9,217 nucleotides of DNA, from contig DATILL010000133.1 of the NCBI GenBank assembly GCA_035476575.1, positions 1 through 9,217 on the forward strand. Direction: 5' to 3'. The translations under genes were made by a program, and so were the position numbers. The DNA is from DATILL01 sp035476575. GTDB taxonomy: Bacteria > Actinomycetota > Actinomycetes > Mycobacteriales > JACQDL01. How positions within the stretch are numbered: position 1 is the stretch's first letter; each line of letters opens with the position of its first letter. The notes under the pieces were generated by a model. The model was not told the DNA's origin, did no database searches, and saw nothing but the letters and a program-made list of their open reading frames with translations. Positions 6,644 through 9,217 of the stretch are shown piece after piece.

Positions 6644-6723
6644 GGTGTCCGGATCTCGCCGTCCGGGGATCAGACCGAAGCTCGGCGGAGCATTGGCCGT
6701 CATTCTTCAGGGGGGTGTCCGGA
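6644..6723. repeat. Pair of 10-bp direct repeats GGTGTCCGGA in the divergent intergenic region
   Basis: Exact copies of GGTGTCCGGA lie at 6644-6653 and 6714-6723, 70 bp apart, each containing the palindrome TCCGGA. They sit between the leftward promoter candidate and the exporter start, where operators for either direction would be expected. The rest of the 6448-6805 gap (358 bp) holds the leader and promoter described separately; I see no gene in it and no convincing rightward promoter. Confidence 0.4.
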
Positions 6724-6795
6724 CTAGCCGCCCGGCCGGATCAGGTGGTGGATGAGGAACAGGTCCGTCGCGCGGTCGGCCGCGCATGACCCACC

Positions 6796-6800
6796 GGGAG
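6796..6800 (+). promoter_or_regulatory. Ribosome-binding site of the exporter
   Basis: GGGAG lies 5 nt before GTG 6806. It supports the GTG over the in-frame ATG at 6752, whose nearest SD-like sequence (AGGTGG) is only 3 nt away. Confidence 0.55.
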
Positions 6801-6805
6801 CACCC

Positions 6806-8593
6806 GTGCCCAGCAGGCAACGCTCGTACCAGATCAGCACCCTGGCCATCGCCTGTCTCGGACTCTTCCTGGTCCTGCTGGACAGCACGATCGTCATCAT
6901 CGCACTGCCGCACATCCGCGGCAGCCTGGACGCCTCGATGTCCGGGCTGCAGTGGGTGGTCGACGCCTACACGCTGCCGTTCGCGGTGCTGCTGCTGCTC
7001 GCCGGCACGCTCGGCGACCGGTTCGGCCGGAAGAAGACGTTCCTCGGCGGCCTGTTTGTCTTCACCGTGGGCTCGGTGCTGTGCGGGCTCGCCAGCGACC
7101 TGCTCTGGCTGAACGTCGGCCGTGCGGTGCAGGGCGTCGGCGGTGCCGCGATGGCCACCGGCGGGATGGCGCTGGTGGTCTCGGCGTTCACCACCCGGGA
7201 GGAGCGGACCAAGGCGGTCGGACTCTACTCCGCGCTCGGCGGGATCGCGCTGTCGATCGGCCCGATGCTGGGCGGCGCGCTGGTGGACTCCCTGGACTGG
7301 CGGTGGATCTTCTACGTCAACATCCCGTTCACCGTGCTCGGGATGATCTTCGGGGCATGGCTGCTGCGTGACTCGCGCAACCCGGACGCCGGCAAGATCG
7401 ACGGTCTCGGCCAGGTGGTCGCCATCGTCGGCCTGAGCCTGCTCACCTACGCGCTGATCGAGGGCAACAACAAGCACTGGGGCTCGCCGCTGATCGTCGG
7501 CTGCCTGGTCGGCGCGGGCCTGTCGCTGGCGACGTTCGTGCTGGTCCAGGCCCGGACGACGCAGCCGATGGTGCCGCTGGACCTGTTCCGGCAGCGGGTG
7601 TTCAGCGCGGCCAACCTGGCCATCCTGGTGGTCGGCTTCGCGCTGATCGGGGCGGCGTTCTTCTTCGCCCAGTTCTTCCAGATCGTGCAGGGGTCGAGCG
7701 CGTTCCTGTCGGGCGTCGACCTGCTGCCGATGACGCTGGCGATGTTCTTCTGCGCGCCGCTGTCGACCTGGCTGGCCGCCAAGGTGGGCTTCCGGGTGCC
7801 GGTGCTGGTCGGCTCGCTGCTCGCCGGCGGCAGCCTGGTCAGCTTCGTCATACTCCAGCCGGACTCCAGCTACGCCCTGCTGGTGTGGCCGCTGACCGCG
7901 TTCGGGATCGGCTTCGGGCTGCTGCTGGCGCCGCTGGTCGCGGCCGTGATCACCGCGGTGCCGCCGTGGCGGGCCGGGCTGGCGTCCGGCATCAACAACA
8001 CCAGCCGGCAGGTCGGGGCGGTCTTCGGGGTGGCGGTGCTCGGCACGATCGTGGAGCACCTGTTCACCACGCACCTGACCAGCAAGCTGGCCGCGCTGCC
8101 GCTGCCGCCCGGGGCCGCCGGCTCGATCGTCACGCAGCTCACCGAGCGGGGCAACAGTACCCCACCGGCCGACGCGCCGCCGTTCATCGTCGAGCAGATC
8201 ACCCAGGCGGCGAACGAGGCGTACACCGACGGGCTGCGGACGGCGTTCCTGGTGGCCGGGATCGTGATGCTCGCCGTCGTGCCGCTGTGTGCCCTGCTGC
8301 TGCGCACCCGCACCGTCGTGACGAGCACCGTCGTGACCAGCACCATCGAGCCCACCGGCACCGCCGAGCCCCCGGCCGACGCTCAGCCGGCCGGCGCGCT
8401 CCCGCTCGACGCAAAGGTGGCCGAGACCACGGCGGCTGTGGCGGACCCGATCGTGGCCGAACCGGCCGTAACGGAACCGGCCGTAACGGAACCGGCCATG
8501 ACCGAACCGGCCGTGGCCCAACCGGCCGTGGCGGTTACCGAGGAAACGCCGGCTGTCGAGACGAAGCAGGCCGCACTGGTCACCGGCCACTGA
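6806..8593 (+). CDS. MFS transporter, DHA2 (EmrB/QacA-like) 14-helix exporter
   Basis: A 595-residue inner-membrane exporter of the drug/proton antiporter-2 family, expected to move small molecules out using the proton gradient. Visible family signatures: LDSTIVIIALP in helix 1 (Asp26), WVVDAYTL (50-57), motif A GTLGDRFGRKK (67-77), and a motif-C-like stretch ending GPMLGG in helix 5. Hydrophobic segments account for about 14 helices, the last being FLVAGIVMLAVVPLCALLL. After it comes an unusual cytoplasmic tail of about 90 residues, rich in Thr, Val, Pro, Ala and Glu, with pentapeptide repeats. The start could be ATG 6752 (613 residues), but GTG 6806 has better SD spacing and gives the short N-terminus usual for the family. 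It diverges from the oxidoreductase and is closed by its own terminator. By context, it exports the locus product or gives self-resistance; the substrate cannot be read from the sequence. Confidence 0.92.
   Translation: MPSRQRSYQISTLAIACLGLFLVLLDSTIVIIALPHIRGSLDASMSGLQWVVDAYTLPFAVLLLLAGTLGDRFGRKKTFLGGLFVFTVGSVLCGLASDLLWLNVGRAVQGVGGAAMATGGMALVVSAFTTREERTKAVGLYSALGGIALSIGPMLGGALVDSLDWRWIFYVNIPFTVLGMIFGAWLLRDSRNPDAGKIDGLGQVVAIVGLSLLTYALIEGNNKHWGSPLIVGCLVGAGLSLATFVLVQARTTQPMVPLDLFRQRVFSAANLAILVVGFALIGAAFFFAQFFQIVQGSSAFLSGVDLLPMTLAMFFCAPLSTWLAAKVGFRVPVLVGSLLAGGSLVSFVILQPDSSYALLVWPLTAFGIGFGLLLAPLVAAVITAVPPWRAGLASGINNTSRQVGAVFGVAVLGTIVEHLFTTHLTSKLAALPLPPGAAGSIVTQLTERGNSTPPADAPPFIVEQITQAANEAYTDGLRTAFLVAGIVMLAVVPLCALLLRTRTVVTSTVVTSTIEPTGTAEPPADAQPAGALPLDAKVAETTAAVADPIVAEPAVTEPAVTEPAMTEPAVAQPAVAVTEETPAVETKQAALVTGH
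8312..8341 (+). repeat. Two 15-bp direct repeats at the start of the exporter tail
   Basis: Adjacent 15-bp units (8312-8326 and 8327-8341) differ at one base and encode TVVTS twice, directly after the last transmembrane helix. Confidence 0.7.
8446..8535 (+). repeat. In-frame 15-bp tandem repeat in the exporter C-terminal tail
   Basis: Five units begin at 8461, 8476, 8491, 8506 and 8521, with a degenerate sixth at 8446. The first two are identical (ACCGGCCGTAACGGA); later ones diverge. They encode a pentapeptide close to EPAVT in a disordered, negatively charged tail. The period keeps the reading frame, so copy number can change without breaking the protein. Confidence 0.85.
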
Positions 8594-8614
8594 CGACTAA
8601 CCTGCTCGAACCGC

Positions 8615-8646
8615 CGGGCGCCGGGAAGAACTCTTTCCGGCGCCCG
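8615..8646 (+). terminator. Hairpin terminator after the exporter
   Basis: CGGGCGCCGG (8615-8624) pairs perfectly with CCGGCGCCCG (8637-8646). The stem continues with a G-T wobble and three more pairs around the loop AACT, giving 14 pairs in all. It lies 21 bp after the TGA and is followed by a short pyrimidine-rich stretch (CTTTCCCTC), though not a long T-run. Confidence 0.85.
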
Positions 8647-8739
8647 AGCCTTTCCCTCGGCCCGGCCAACCTGGACGATCGCCTAATTCTCCAACCGGAT
8701 CTCGTGATCTTGGGCGTAGCGGGGCTTGCCACCGGGATT

Positions 8740-8838
8740 ACTCTGGGCGCTCGCCGTTGTGCTCACCGAGGTTTCTCGTCTTCCTCCTCACGCCGGAACT
8801 ACTCTGTGCGCTCGCCGTTGTACTCACCGAAGTTTCTC
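8740..8838 (+). repeat. 38-bp imperfect direct duplication upstream of DUF222 gene
   Basis: Copies at 8740-8777 and 8801-8838 match at 35 of 38 positions and are offset by 61 bp. Both contain the exact core GCGCTCGCCGTTGT. They lie in non-coding DNA 66-164 bp before the DUF222 start. They could be regulator sites or the remnant of a repeat associated with this multicopy gene family. Confidence 0.85.
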
Positions 8839-8891
8839 AACTTTTTCTCGCTCCCTCACCTTGGCGGTCCGGTTCTGTCGGTGGCTCTGTT

Positions 8892-8897
8892 TATCCT
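8892..8897 (+). promoter_or_regulatory. Candidate -10 box for a leaderless DUF222 transcript
   Basis: TATCCT fits the TAnnnT pattern and ends 6 bp before the ATG at 8904, the spacing at which transcription would start on the A of the start codon. No Shine-Dalgarno is present: the 15 bases before the ATG are almost all pyrimidines. No good -35 is seen at 16-18 bp. Confidence 0.4.
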
Positions 8898-8903
8898 TCT
8901 CCT

Positions 8904-9217
8904 ATGTCGAACGCGGTCGCCCTGGTCGAGCAGTTCTCTGCTCTGCTGGACCTGTGTGGTGGCGTCGGCTGGTCTTTGCTTTCTGACGCCGAGGTTGACG
9001 AGGTGCTGGTACGGGGGTTCCAGCAGGTCTCTCGGTTCACCGGCAGCGTGCTGCTGCCGCTGGTGCGGGAGGCCGAGGTCCGGGGTCTTGCTGCCGCGCA
9101 TGACGCGCCGGACATGCGGGCGTGGCTGCGGGGTTCCTTGAACGTGCGGCCCGGTGAGGCGGGGCGGCTGGTCCGGCTCGCTCGTGCGCTGGACGGCGGC
9201 CTGCCGGAGACGGCGAC
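8904..9217 (+). CDS. DUF222-domain protein (13E12-repeat / HNH endonuclease family), N-terminal part
   Basis: The first 104 codons of a gene that runs out of the window without a stop. Recognition rests on the DUF222 pattern: a helical start (EVDEVLVRGFQQVSRF), then AHDAPDMRAWLRGSLNVRPGEA followed by RLVRLARALDGGLPETA, which is the conserved heart of the domain. Full members are usually 350-500 residues with a C-terminal HNH nuclease motif; that part cannot be checked here. The family includes the REP13E12 repeat proteins of mycobacteria, is highly multicopy in actinomycetes, and has no settled function. Codons such as TCT, CTT, GTT and GGT are more frequent than in the neighbouring genes, hinting at a separate origin. 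The ATG at 8904 is the only reasonable start in this frame. It is probably unrelated to the biosynthetic genes. Confidence 0.82.
   Translation, partial: MSNAVALVEQFSALLDLCGGVGWSLLSDAEVDEVLVRGFQQVSRFTGSVLLPLVREAEVRGLAAAHDAPDMRAWLRGSLNVRPGEAGRLVRLARALDGGLPETA

Larger units (their letters stand above)
8647..8903. other. Non-coding, pyrimidine-rich stretch before the DUF222 gene
   Basis: Together with the terminator, about 310 bp after 8593 carry no gene. The plus strand is rich in C and T from about 8777 to 8903 and AT content is higher than in the genes to the left. It contains the 38-bp duplication and the leaderless-promoter candidate listed separately. Confidence 0.6.

Noticed and set aside
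6446..6727. 93-codon plus-strand open frame in the divergent region
   Set aside because: It has no ribosome-binding site, overlaps the opposite gene's start, leader and promoter, and its protein shows no recognisable features.
6752..6805. ATG 6752 as exporter start
   Set aside because: Not excluded, but its SD-like sequence is too close and it adds a polar 18-residue stretch unusual before helix 1; GTG 6806 has a better-spaced GGGAG.
6707..8590. Minus-strand open frame of 627 codons opposite the exporter
   Set aside because: The composition is typical of an antisense shadow (Arg, Gln, His, Asp-rich) and the plus strand has clear DHA2 transporter motifs.
1..9217. CRISPR array, tRNA, rRNA or insertion sequence
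   Set aside because: I saw no regularly spaced identical repeats with unique spacers, no cloverleaf-like sequence, and no transposase motifs or terminal inverted repeats.

Overview
The window is high-GC DNA with actinomycete features: G/C-ending codons in most genes, GTG starts, long antisense shadow frames, a DHA2-type exporter, and a DUF222-family gene, a family almost confined to Actinomycetota. I cannot name a genus from the sequence.

Layout. A leftward gene group fills positions 1 to 6447. Read in its direction of transcription (minus strand), it encodes an FAD-dependent oxidoreductase of the COG2907 type (6447-5158), a free-standing 89-residue acyl carrier protein (4981-4712), an alpha/beta-hydrolase thioesterase whose start overlaps the carrier-protein stop (4728-3838), and a large iterative synthase of the polyunsaturated-fatty-acid PfaA type (3719 to beyond position 1). 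The synthase shows KS, AT, a long Pro/Val-rich linker with a possible coiled coil, and the first carrier domain; its C-terminus lies outside the window. A TTGACG-N18-TATGGT promoter candidate sits upstream of the oxidoreductase. Its leader can fold so that the ribosome-binding site is paired.

A rightward gene for a 14-helix drug/proton-type exporter (6806-8593) diverges from this group and ends at a strong hairpin terminator (8615-8646). Beyond it the composition changes: a pyrimidine-rich non-coding stretch with a 38-bp imperfect duplication leads into a DUF222 gene (8904 to window end) that has no Shine-Dalgarno sequence and looks leaderless. I read the terminator as the likely right-hand edge of the biosynthetic locus.

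How the genes may work together (inference). The PfaA-like synthase would build a reduced or polyunsaturated chain from malonyl units. The separate carrier protein and thioesterase would hold, transfer or release acyl chains. The flavoprotein would oxidise or desaturate the chain, and the divergent exporter would move the product out. This is not the usual pfaABCD order of EPA/DHA synthases, so an uncharacterised actinobacterial secondary lipid or polyene pathway is the most interesting reading. The product cannot be deduced from this window.
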